From Eretmocerus hayati (lineage: Eukaryota; Arthropoda; Insecta; Hymenoptera; Aphelinidae), in contig CM056744.1 in the NCBI GenBank assembly GCA_029851415.1, positions 64,660,172-64,724,171 on the forward strand: a stretch of DNA of 64,000 nt, in the 5' to 3' direction. The position numbers were made by a program, and so were the translations under genes. The notes under the pieces were generated by a model, which had not been told where the DNA came from, searched no databases, and saw nothing but the letters and a program-made list of their open reading frames with translations. Below, in pieces: positions 21,051 through 30,356 of the stretch; the first letter of the stretch is position 1, and each line of letters opens with the position of its first letter.

Positions 21051-21070
21051 AACCTAACCTAACCTAACCT
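21051..21070 (+). repeat. Four AACCT repeats at LINE 3' end
   Basis: AACCT occurs four times in a row right after the LINE 3' UTR. The complement is AGGTT, equivalent to the arthropod telomeric repeat TTAGG. This is the 3' terminus of the element, replacing a poly(A) tail. Confidence 0.85.
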
Positions 21071-21074
21071 TAGG

Positions 21075-21077
<3 letters not shown>

Positions 21078-21109
<32 letters not shown>
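21078..21109. repeat. (TA)n microsatellite
   Basis: About 15 TA dinucleotides directly after the LINE tail. Confidence 0.9.
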
Positions 21110-21113
<4 letters not shown>

Positions 21114-22135
21114 CATCGATGTCCGTGTTTTCATGTGACCGGTTCAATGATTCAAAAGTCTACGAACCAAGAATCTACGAATCAACAGAATCCGAACCAA
21201 ATCCGAATAATATATTGAATTTTGAAGGATACAATGATGGTTTAGAATATAATTTCCTGTTTTCAATATGGATTTGGATACTGGGAATCGAATACGAATT
21301 GAAACTTGTGTTCGGTGAATTTTCGTATTTGATTTGGGAGTTGGAGATGAATTTGTCTGCACTGCTCATGTGTGCATGTACAACCCAAATCTGGATTCTA
21401 TCACAGCAGTGCTTGGTATTATCTTCAGAGAGCGGTGTGCATATGAATGCCTATGCAGCAGATGAGTCAAAAACTTCTGCTTCCTTGTTTATCTGGGAAC
21501 AGCAGTGCGTTTTCAGTTCACTCGGAAAAAAGAAACATTATTAAAACAATATCTGGTATAAGAATCAAATAGAAAGAATCGAGGAAGCGTACGAATCTTG
21601 GAAGATTATTCACGAATCATTCTAATCCTGTTTCATATCCCAGCTCAGATAGCTGATAAAAACGATCAACAATTCGAAGGTGGAGCAGATGAATCAGAAC
21701 GAACATGTAGTTTATTAGAAGTTAGCCTAGATCTGAAAGAAGCCAACGAAATCGAATCAATGAATGTTAACGAATTTCATGTAGAGAATAGTAAAATTTA
21801 TATCAAATTTCCTCTTTCTCCATCTTCTTGTTGATACTTTGGTGGCCGTGAAGAATTTTTAGGTAAATCCAGCCAATCTGATAAATTCTGTAAGCTGTAA
21901 AATTGTGAAGAATTTCTGAGTTTCCTTTGGAATAGTTACGGATAAACTCACGAAAAAGAATCTAAGAATCTGAATAGTCAGGCCTGACACGAATCAAAAT
22001 CCAGATGATGATTCATGAATATTTTACAGCGCAAACAACGAAGACCAAGTGATTCAAGGAGAAGATTCTACGATCCCTTCCAAACCACCGAATTCGAGAC
22101 CAATGAATGAATCAACGCCAAGCTTAATCACTCGT
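21110..22135 (+). other. Decayed copia internal sequence, no gene
   Basis: AT-rich and rich in GATTCAA/GAATC words. The longest open frame (21119-21544) shows no recognisable family. By position it should be copia gag or its leader, but I cannot support a gene. Confidence 0.4.
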
Positions 22136-22375
22136 ATGACTCAAGATTTTCAAGCGATTCAACCAAGAGTAGACACGACTCAAGATTCTCAAATGATTTA
22201 ACCAAGTACGAGTACGACTCAAGGCTCTTCAAAGTTCAACCAAGTACGACTACGACTCAAGATTCTTCAACGATTCAACTAAGTACAAGTATGACTCAAG
22301 ATTCTTCAACGATTCGACCGAATATGAGAACAACTCAAGATTCTGCAACGATTCAAACAACTCGAACAATTCCAA
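22136..22375 (+). repeat. 39-bp minisatellite (about six copies)
   Basis: Imperfect copies start with ACTCAAGATTCT near 22138, 22178, 22217, 22255, 22294 and 22333, spaced 38-40 bp. A 39-bp unit equals 13 codons. In one frame several units read TTQDSSTIQPST-like, Thr/Ser/Gln-rich, although stops now interrupt. It may have been a coding repeat of a gag-like protein. Confidence 0.7.
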
Positions 22376-22919
22376 CTGAACAAGATTTGAATACGATTCG
22401 CAAGTCTTCAATTTGAGAAGAAACTTCGAAATCGATTTCTATTGAAAAATTGAGAAACGATTCGATCACGTCAGAAATTCATAGAGACAGATAATACCAA
22501 CTGTCTGAAGGAATGGATTCTGATTTATGGTTTAAGGATACCAAATCTGAACCACGAAGTTGTGATTTGATAGTTGTTGTCGATGATGATTCTTTTATCA
22601 CAGAGAATGTATTAAGACTCGATGAATTCAAAGGAAGAATCAACATAGACATAAACACGAATAGGAATGAAGCGAAATATTATAGTAGAATTGCTAGAGT
22701 TTGAGATTCCTGAAAGTATTTGAGTAAACTTTGAAATCTCCAAAGAAACGAGTTGATTCTAGATTCCATGACTATCACAAAAAAATTGTACGAAAGTCGA
22801 ATGAAACGAATTGGAAGAGTACTCCATTTTTGCGAACGAATTAAGACTCTACTCAGAGATTGTAATTCACCTAACGATCCAAAGCCCCTAGAAATGAAAC
22901 TCTGAGTCCATCATTATGA

Positions 22920-23874
22920 GGTAAGTGTACCCAACTTGCCCCCATTAAGCCATTTTCTTAATAACTTTGGCCCATCTCCATATTTTTTAACCTACCTTAG
23001 CTCGTTTTAAAGCTTGTCTTAAGACCTTCAAAATAAATTAGAGTACATCCAATTTGAACCAACTGGAGCCAAACTGTTTGAGTTCTTCCAAAAGGTGATT
23101 CTTGAGAGTTTACAAAAGTGTGTACCCAACTTGCCCCCATTAAGCCTTTTTCTTAATAACTTTGGTTTACTTCAACGATTCTCAACATGCTCTGACTCAT
23201 TTTGAAGCTTGTTTGAGGACGTTTGAAATGCCTTAAATTACGTCAAATTTGGATCAATTGGAGCTGAACTGTCTCAATTCTCCCGAAATAAATGATGGAA
23301 ATCGGCGATAAAGTGTTTTCAACCCCGTGCACGCACATTTGGAGCTTTTCGGTGGTTCGAAACACTATTTCTGACCTATTTTGACGTGATGAACACGTTC
23401 CGAGTGGTGAAAAAAGTCGTTCTGCACGCCCTTTCGAGATAAACATATGGGGACATGTTGGGTACACTCCGATGCTGGCATCCTTGTTTACAAGTCGTCT
23501 CCGTGTTTTGCACATAAATTGGCTCCAGATCCAAATTTTGCAATTCTGGAAAATGGATTTTGAAGGTCTTGAAACAAGGAATCGAATGCATTAAGGTACG
23601 TTATGATTGGTTGAACTCAACGAATTTGGCACCAATTCTACTGAACGCAATTCCCTCGGTGCTTTCTTAGCTGAGCAATGACGAAAAATAGAAAAATCAC
23701 TTTAGATTTTTTGAAGAACGCAGGAATGATTCGGGGTCGACGCAAACTACTCACTTTCTCATATTTCAACATAACAAACGTGAAAAAAAATTGCCGGGAG
23801 GCCAAGGAGTGCCCATGCCCGAGATCGGCATATGGGGGCAAGTTGGGTACAGAGGCAAGTTGGGTACACTTACC
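22920..23874. mobile_element. Non-autonomous DNA element with GGTAAGTGTACCC ends
   Basis: The left end GGTAAGTGTACCCAACTTGC (22920) is mirrored at the right end (complement up to 23874); the tail also repeats CAAGTTGGGTACAGAGG before the terminus. The internal ~0.95 kb contains a second direct GTGTACCCAACTTGCCCCCATT block at about 23119-23150. No transposase was recognised. A related copy in opposite orientation is at 37391-38135. The flanks (TATGA / TTATTA) do not give a clear duplication. Confidence 0.75.
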
Positions 23875-24299
23875 TTATTATCCTGTCTCTGAAGTGAATA
23901 ATGATTCAAGACAAATGAAACTTATGAATAGAAACGATTTTACAGGAAACCCAAGGAACGGTTCGAATTGAAAATTCTCTTCTTCAAGATTCTACATCTC
24001 AATCAACTCGAAACTAATGGATTGTTCTACGTCAATCTTAAGCATTAGAGCTACAACAGAGGTCCTCCCAAGAACAATTTCTTCGGTTGCTCATTAGAAT
24101 GGATCGATTCAAATCTCAACCAATTTCGTAATAATGTTCCGAGATGCAGAGGATTTCGAGTGTGTTTTGGATGTTCACAAACAAGCTCTTGAAATTTCTA
24201 GAGATTCAAATAAAAATATTCTGGGAAGTCTGATTGTGCAGAGCTTGAAGAACTAAAAATTGGAGTGAAGTCAAATTGAATATGGAACTGAAGTTTTAA
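23875..24299 (+). other. copia internal remnant, no gene seen
   Basis: Roughly 0.4 kb of AT-rich sequence between the DNA element and the gag zinc-knuckle remnant. No recognisable motif. Confidence 0.4.
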
Positions 24300-24700
24300 G
24301 AAAATCTAGAATGAATCGAGAAGTTTGTGAGAGATGTATAAGACATCAAGCTATTAGAAATGTGTTCTCTGGAAACAGCAAATATATGAATCGAGAATCT
24401 CAAACGAGTCAAACTAACCCATCCGAGCTGTCTAAATCTCAACATAGGCCGCAGAACGATTCAGCACGAGTTCAACGAGTCAACAACAATGTTTGTGAGT
24501 CCGAAATTTATCATTGTTGCGCCAGAATGGGACACAGAGCAGAAACTGATTGCTCATTATTGGAACAGACACTTGGTTCCAGTACGATTGCCAGACTGCA
24601 CAAAAAGATCGGCGGTTGCCATTCTTATATACAAGGTAAGATTCGACTTATATCTGATGTCAATAATATAGACTGAGATTCAAAGAATCAAAACAAGAAT
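24300..24700 (+). pseudogene. copia gag C-terminal region with decayed zinc knuckle
   Basis: The ORF at 24311-24676 contains YHCCARMGHRAETDC, which resembles a CCHC zinc knuckle (C-x2-C-x4-H-x4-C) with the first Cys displaced and an insertion before the last Cys. Upstream is a polar Ser/Gln/Asn-rich linker. In copia elements this motif ends gag and binds genomic RNA. The assignment rests on this motif and on position upstream of integrase. Confidence 0.55.
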
Positions 24701-24916
24701 CAACGTAATATGAATCTTATCATTAATGAAGAGTGAACTCCCTTAAAAAAATGGGATTTGAAATGAACTCATGGATGAGTTTCTTCTTTGAGGCATTTAA
24801 TAAGCCCAACTGGACTATTTGATTTAAGATTGAAATACGAATCTAATAACCAAATGAAATCCATTCAGAATGATTCTTTTGCTTCCCATTATGAGTCTCT
24901 ACTAAAATAAAAGGGC

Positions 24917-25215
24917 ATTAGCTTCGGAGGGAGCTACTAATGAATCTACGAGTATTGATTCTTCGATTGGGAGGGAGTACGATAGAACTCAGGTAGAATG
25001 AGTCCAAAACAATCAGCAGAATCAGATATAATAAGTCTCGTTATGGAAAAGAATTTGCTTTGAAGAATTATTCGTATAATGCTCGAGTAGATCGTCATCT
25101 TGGATCACTAGTAGAATCAAATACGAGTCATGAAGGTGAAAAGTCATTAGCTTCGGAGGGAGCTACTAACGAATCTACAAATACGGATTCTTTGATTGGC
25201 AGGGAGAAAGGTTCA
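24917..25215 (+). repeat. Two copies of an ~80-bp direct repeat
   Basis: ATTAGCTTCGGAGGGAGCTA followed by a similar 60-bp stretch occurs at about 24917 and 25145, 226 bp apart, inside the copia remnant. Confidence 0.6.
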
Positions 25216-25299
25216 AATTCAGTAAAGCATACTCTCAACAATCAGCAGAATTCAGTAGAGTCAACAACAAATCTATTTCACTAAGAGTTCAATTGGATA

Positions 25300-25800
25300 T
25301 GTCACCCCTTTATTATGTATTATATTTCAATGATTGGTACAAATGAATTCATTGGCAAAAATCTAGAGAAACAGCTCAGGTATCATTTCAACTTCATGCA
25401 TTCCTTGGTGAAACGTATAGATTCAGATGAAAATCAACTTTCAAGGAAACGCAACGTTCCAATGATTCTGTCTCGGACTGTAAAGCATCTGTTAAGTCAA
25501 AGATGGAGGTTTTGCCACTCCAAGAAGTGAGAACAAAAACTCGAAGTCTTCTCGAAGTAATTGACTTGGATATTATTGGAGTATCTGGTTCTACGCCTCA
25601 TCTTAGACGATTTTGAATTAGTATTACTTCTATAGACGGTTATTCTAGATTCACTGAGGTCTATAGTTTGTCGAACGAGGGTGTTGAACTAATAGATGAA
25701 CAGTCCTGATTACATATATTCCTGAACCTAATGGGATGTTTGAACGATTCCACAGAACGATTAAAAAATCGAATCATTCATGATGAAAAAGTAACATATG
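25300..25800 (+). pseudogene. copia integrase remnant
   Basis: Across several frames: LEVIDLDIIGV then SIDGYSRFTEVYSL (25540-25670) matches the first catalytic Asp and the following strand of copia integrases (HTDxxGP ... DDYSRxxWVY). At about 25720-25760, PEPNGMFERFHRTIKKS matches the NGxxERxNRT motif carrying the catalytic Glu. Stops and frameshifts separate these. The preceding ORF (25315-25530) may be the pre-integrase domain but is not diagnostic. Confidence 0.7.
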
Positions 25801-25829
25801 CCCCTGTAATAAGGTTATCTTTATTTGAA

Positions 25830-27000
25830 GTAATTATTGCTATTGTGGATGGATACGATCTTCAGGTCTGTCAGTAAGATGTTGGGACAGTTTTCTGAAA
25901 TGGAGATTTTGACAAGGAAGTATCTATAGAGACTCCAGAAGGCTTAAGAGTTGAGGGAAATATCTCGTCAACTCAAGTCTGAAAACCTGAAAACGTCATT
26001 TTCAAGTCTCGGGAGTGAGTCCTCAGAATACAGCATATGATTCAAGGAGGGAATCGAAGTTCTAAATTCAGAAAATGGTCTACATGGACTCTTCTTTCGT
26101 ACTTGAAGTAATGATGAGATCATCACACCTACTGATGCTCTTATGCGAGGATCATAAGTTCGCTAGCAATGATTCTAACGAATAAGTGCGTATCTGAATA
26201 GAGTCCCTGGAATGGAACATCTCAATGAAGTCACATTATTCCTGGACATGAATGTTGAAAGAACCATTGAAGACGGGACGATTCAAATACTTCACGCTCA
26301 ATGTAATCAAACGATTCTCAAAAAATTCGGAGTGCAAGATTCCAGGTGGAATATTCTCATAATAACGAAACAGGTCGATGATAAAACTAAAAAGTCTAGT
26401 ATCGAATCAAGGTTAGGAGTCGAGGTACGATAAAGAGTACCATATAGGGTATCTATTGGTTGCTTTATGTATTTGTCAGGAGCTACCCAATCTGATATTG
26501 CTTTTGCTGTGGATTATCTAGCGAGAAAACAGAGTAATGCTACTGACAATGATTGGAGAACGTTGAAAGAATATTTAGGTATTCGAAAGGAACAAAGAAT
26601 CTAGGGATCATTTCCACATAATCTGGCAGAAATGTAGAGACATCAGCTCATCCAAAATTTTGAGATTGTGATGATCCAACTCCAAGTGGAGGTCACACTA
26701 TCAAATTATTTGGAAATATGATTTCTTGAGAGAGTTACGACCGAAATATGTAATTCTTTCAACCTGCGAAGCAGGATATCTAGTGACGAGTCAAGTTTGT
26801 TGAGTTCATTTTAGCAGATGAGTCGATTCAAGATACATTGGGAAAGAATCTATATCTTCTCACAATAAGGTGTAATCATCAATCTGCTGGTGACTGCACT
26901 CAAAAGGATTCAATTCATGGATTGAAAATGTTAAAAGAATCGATCAATCAGACCACGAAGAATCGAGAGAAACTATCGAAATGAATCAGAGATACTACGA
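25830..27000 (+). pseudogene. copia reverse transcriptase and RNase H remnant
   Basis: Near 25870-25960 the translation matches the RT motif DVxTAFLNGDLDEE(V/I)YMxxPEG, read here as NGDFDKEVSIETPEGL after a stop. At 26455-26590, GCFMYLSGATQSDIAFAVDY then LARKQSNATDNDWRTLKEYLG matches the end-of-RT motif of copia elements. At 26880-26990, NHQSAGDCTQKDSIHG resembles the RNase H DNQSAIxLxxNPxxH motif. Reading frames are multiply broken. Confidence 0.75.
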
Positions 27001-27315
27001 ATCATAATGGATCTAGATAATTAAATACCAACACATGTTTGTTCCTATATGTTCACAGGTAACGAGCAGATATGAAAGAGATGTTCCCCTAATGATAAAA
27101 GTTCGAGGATTTCGGAAATCATAGATATAATGAATACTTCCTCATTTATAAGGTTATATTGATGCTGCAATCATTTTCACGTGACTAATACTTATTGCTT
27201 AATACGTTCTTGAGTTTCAAACGATGTTACCTCTATATCAATCCATTTTCAAGAGATGCTTAATGATTTTTCTGGATTAGAAAGATGTTATACTCAAATA
27301 AATTCAAATTTTGTA

Positions 27316-27326
27316 TAAGGGAGGGA
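27316..27326 (+). other. copia polypurine tract
   Basis: AAGGGAGGGAG directly precedes the 3' LTR, the expected plus-strand primer. Confidence 0.75.
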
Positions 27327-27631
27327 GTTTTGGAAATTCACTTATACAACATATATATGTATTGAATCTTATTCGAATAAGCGCGTGTCTCTTGTCGACA
27401 ACGGAACTGTTTTTGGTTGCTACGCCACCCCACGACTGTCATCACTTCGTTGTGAGCCTTGTTTGCAAGCAGTCACGTCGATACTTAACCTCAAGAGATT
27501 TTCCGCTGTGTATGTTGTGTATTGTGTATAATTGATCTACGAGTCTACGAATCAACGAGTCCTGAATAAACGAGTCATCCAGTTCATATATTGTGTGTGG
27601 TTCACTGCTCAAAAGCCCTGCCGTGCTCTCA
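27327..27631 (+). repeat. copia 3' LTR
   Basis: Matches the 5' LTR at 14441-14735 with scattered substitutions and an extra GTATGTT-type insertion near 27511. Followed by GTAAG (27632-27636), the target-site duplication. Confidence 0.9.
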
Positions 27632-27884
27632 GTAAGCTCTATGGAAAATTATAATTTGATGGATGAGTTTCCTCATTTCACAATTGTCTCATGTATGTCT
27701 TAAGTGAAAAGAAGAAAACCTGTGATTATAATGTGATTGAATTCTGTTGCTCAGATTTCCCCTGATGAGGGGTGTTATGTACGCAGCCGAAACGTCGGAA
27801 ATTTGAAGAAGTTTGACAATACTTTGGCATTAAAGTCCGAGTGTATCGAGAAGAATTGGAGTTTTTATTACATCGTTGCAAATG
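27632..27884 (+). other. PLE 3' terminal piece
   Basis: Starts with the GTAAG duplication, continues as non-coding AT-rich sequence, contains the hammerhead motif at 27754-27804 and ends near TTACATCGTTGCAAATG, where minus-strand gypsy-2 coding sequence takes over. The exact end is uncertain. Confidence 0.65.
27754..27804 (+). ncRNA. Hammerhead ribozyme motif of PLE terminal repeat
   Basis: The core CTGATGA (27762-27768) and CGAAACGTC (27788-27796) are spaced as in the minimal hammerhead ribozymes found in Penelope-like retroelements. The flanks GATTTCC (27754-27760) and GGAAATTT (27797-27804) pair as stem I. GTGT/ACGC within 27772-27784 can form stem II. Stem III is extremely short, as in other PLE ribozymes. 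Expected cleavage is after the GTC. Activity is not shown by sequence alone. Confidence 0.8.
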
Positions 27885-27904
27885 TTGTTCGCGCGCGTGG
27901 ACTG

Positions 27905-28651
27905 CTACGCTGCCTCACGCTGCATGAGATTTTCTTCCCGCGCATCCAACATACCTGCTCTATACTCCAACGATTGATGCATCTGCTCGGCATTTTGGAT
28001 GGCTCGAGGCAGATCAATCGCGAATCTATTGGAGACTTGCTGTCTCTCTCGTTCCACCCGGGCTTGGTACTCGCGTTCTTGAAGTTGCAGAAAATGATTG
28101 CGCTGATGTAGTTGAAGGGCGAGACTACATCGCACCTCCAATCCTAATCGTGCATTGTTGACGGCACCGTCGAGCTCAGCTGCCGCTGTAGCTGCATGAG
28201 CATCGGCGCGCGCTTTTCTTATTTGTGGCTGCTCTTCCTGGAACTCGGGCGTCGGTGTTGTTATTGTTTCCGCGCGCGTTTCTGCTTCGCGCCGGCGACG
28301 ATCTTCTTCCCTTCAAGGCTCTGCCATGGCTTTCAAGCTTCGCATTGAAGCTGATTTTTCACGTACGCGTTTTCGCGCGTAAAATTCAGCGATGTACTCG
28401 GAGGTGATGCTAGCCTCTCGCTGGCGCGCGGGTAGCATTCTCTCAAGCACGATGGGGATGCTAGGTGCCGGCACTCTTGCGTCGTTATTGACGGCTTCCT
28501 GGGTGTCCAAAGGCACAACCACTCCCGCACTCTCACTGTTTCTGCCCTGCTCACTCGCGCGCGTATTAGATTCGCTATTGTCACTTTGTTCTTGATTATT
28601 TTCACTGTCTTTAGCTAACCACTTAATCACTGTCTCTTTTATAGGTCCCAT
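27905..28651 (-). pseudogene. gypsy-2 downstream accessory ORF (coiled-coil), one in-frame stop
   Basis: One frame of about 249 codons from the ATG at 28651 to TAG at 27905, interrupted only by TGA at 28313-28315. The product is acidic/polar at the N-terminus (SENNQEQSDNSESNTRASEQ), then Pro/Val-rich, then strongly charged and helical (REEDRRRREAETRAE). The C-terminus is Gln/Glu/Arg-rich (FLQLQEREYQARVERERQQV), a likely coiled coil. No membrane segment or signal peptide is seen. It lies 167 bp downstream of integrase, in the same relative position as the accessory ORFs of gypsy-1. Function unknown. Confidence 0.6.
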
Positions 28652-28817
28652 TTTTAATCACTCATCTAGTCTTGAATACTTTCTAGTCACTAATTTTAAG
28701 TCTCAATATTATTCACTTAGTTCTGATCCTCACTTTAGTCACTTTAGCTCTATACACATTCTAGTTACTCAAAGATTTCATATACACCCTAGTCACTTGT
28801 CCCTTTTTATAACATCT
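28652..28817 (-). other. Spacer between integrase and accessory ORF, CTAGTCACT repeats
   Basis: On the plus strand the words CTAGTCACT, TTAGTCACT and AATCACT recur about ten times at 15-40-bp spacing through 28655-28830. This is a short degenerate repeat with no coding potential. Confidence 0.6.
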
Positions 28818-30320
28818 CTAATCACTTGTAGCCTTTAATTTAGATCTCGTTATTGGGCCTTCCGAGCGCGTGGGCTGTCGATCGGTCTCGCGCATGGTTT
28901 GCTCACCTGCAGCTCCTCGCGGCTCCTGCCGGCAATAGCCGGAATACCTCCGGGCGCGTGGCGCTGCTGTAGGGCGGGGAGACTCGCCGAGACTTGACGA
29001 TGCCGAATCTTCTGTTTGCTGCTGATTTGATGATTGCTCGAGCGGATTCTTCCTTGACTTCTGACTTGATGCAACGCTTGCATATTTCAAATCTTTGGCG
29101 TGGATAGATGATTGTAATTCAGCTCCATCCTTTGACAATATATATACGTTTTTGCCCAGTTTCTTGCTGATTTCATATGGGCCAGTGAACTTTTCGGCCA
29201 ATTTTGCTGTGAAGTTCTTCTCCGCCGATGACACTAATTGATTCTTCTTCAGTACCTTATCACCTATCTTAAATCTAACATCACGCTTTGATACATTATA
29301 ATTTGATCTTTGCTCCTCGCTCGCTTTTTCAATCTTACTTATAGTAGAGTCGTGTACCACAAGTAACTTATTCATACGATCTGACCAACTCTTTACTGAA
29401 TCCTGAGAAACAATAAAATCTGAATTGAGCTTCTCGTGTTGAATAGTAAATTTCTCGGGCTCATCGACTCGCGAGCGCTCATTTGGCTGACTTGAATTTT
29501 GATTTTCTGATTTGATCTCTAATTCATTTCCTGAATTTGATTTTGAACTGATTTCTGCTCCGTCCAAATCTTTTAATGCCTTTATTGATTCGGTTTGACT
29601 ACCTTTTTTCCATGAAATTCTTCAAGCTCTTTCCGAATATTTCCACGCGTCTTCTCCATAATTTTGGCGCCTCAATCTCGCATCCATAAATCATAAACGC
29701 TGGTGATTTTCCGGTCGAACTTGGAAAATTTGAATTGTGACAAAATTGAAATTGTTGAATATATTCAATCCATTCCTTGTGGTTATTAGCGAAAATTGCT
29801 ATCATAGTCTTGACGTCTTTATTTACCCTCTCAATTGGATTCGATTGGGGATGGAAACTAGGGGTGAATTCATGCTCTATCTCGTTTTCTCTACAGAATT
29901 TACTTATTAATTCATTTTTGAACTCTAACCCATTATCGCTAATCAAAATTTCTGGTGTACCATAATGTGTACATAATACATTTTTAAGTGCATTCTGAAC
30001 CGCTTGAATACACTCGAACCGAGTAAATATTCAAACTGCTTCCTCGATTTCGGGAATGGTCCCATTAAATCCATTGCTATAATTTCCATTGGTCTATCGA
30101 CTGTGCGCGTATCCATCATACCTATCTGACCGCGTTGATCTATCTTATATAACGCGCAACTATCCCGATGTTTCACGTAATTCACCACGTCTAGGTGAAT
30201 AGCGGGCGGATAGTACGACTGCGCGACCTTTCTATACGATTCTTCTTTACCCATATGACCGACTGATGGCTCGCCATGGCTTTCTTTGATTATTTTTGCG
30301 CGGTTTTCTTCTGAAACCAC
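28818..30320 (-). pseudogene. gypsy-2 integrase
   Basis: Three frames in series. 30320-29943 holds the zinc domain (ESHGEPSVGHMGKEESY; the downstream pair reads KHRDSCALYK, a degraded C-x2-C) and the first catalytic Asp (IIAMDLMGPFP). 29946-29599 holds ISDNGLEF (second Asp) and the Glu of SFHPQSNPIERVNKDVK, the DD35E pattern. 29567-28818 is the C-terminal region with KIGDKVLKKNQ and AEKFTGPYEISKKLGKNVY, the GPY module, followed by a polar tail. Frameshifts near 29945 and 29600 and a truncated segment after the first Asp make it non-functional. Confidence 0.8.
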
Positions 30321-30356
30321 TAATTTTCACGCATCTAAATCATCAATTATTTCATT

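Larger units (their letters stand above)
15707..21070 (+). mobile_element. LOA-like non-LTR retrotransposon (LINE), nearly full length, decayed
   Basis: Two ORFs in LINE order: ORF1, then ORF2 with apurinic endonuclease, RT, RNase H and a C-terminal CCHC-like motif. The 3' end carries four AACCT repeats (21051-21070). Endonuclease wording such as DANGHHMQWGS and PTFVNRVREEVIDLTL, together with the RNase H domain, points to the LOA/I side of the LINE tree; clade placement is from memory of family patterns. The 5' UTR start is unresolved and probably lies upstream of 15707. The element lies between copia leader and copia gag, so it is read as inserted in copia. The coding damage is listed under the ORFs. 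Confidence 0.85.
14441..27631 (+). mobile_element. Ty1/copia LTR retrotransposon, decayed, with nested insertions
   Basis: LTRs of about 0.3 kb at 14441-14735 and 27327-27631 are flanked by the 5-bp direct repeat GTAAG. A copia-type internal primer site follows the 5' LTR and a purine tract precedes the 3' LTR. Internal coding remnants run in the order zinc-knuckle gag, integrase, RT, RNase H, the Pseudoviridae/copia order. Stops and frameshifts are everywhere. The element is enlarged by a LINE (about 15707-21070) and a DNA element (22920-23874). The LTRs are visibly more diverged from each other (substitutions and a 9-bp indel) than those of gypsy-1, so this insertion is older. Confidence 0.9.
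1..27884 (+). mobile_element. Penelope-like element (PLE), partial, split by nested insertions
   Basis: Retroelement with Penelope-type RT followed by a GIY-YIG endonuclease. It enters the window already inside the RT palm domain (RYVDD), runs to about 1958 with its coding part, and then into 3' UTR. The 3' UTR is interrupted at 2174 by gypsy-1 and at 14440 by copia. It resumes at 27632 and ends near 27884 after a hammerhead ribozyme motif, which is typical of PLE terminal repeats. The assignment of the three non-contiguous pieces (1-2174, 14305-14440, 27632-27884) to one element is an inference. It rests on exact target-site duplications (TGCT, GTAAG) flanking the two inserted elements and on the expected order RT, EN, 3' UTR, HHR. 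The 5' end lies outside the window and the exact 3' junction is uncertain by tens of bases. Confidence 0.75.
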
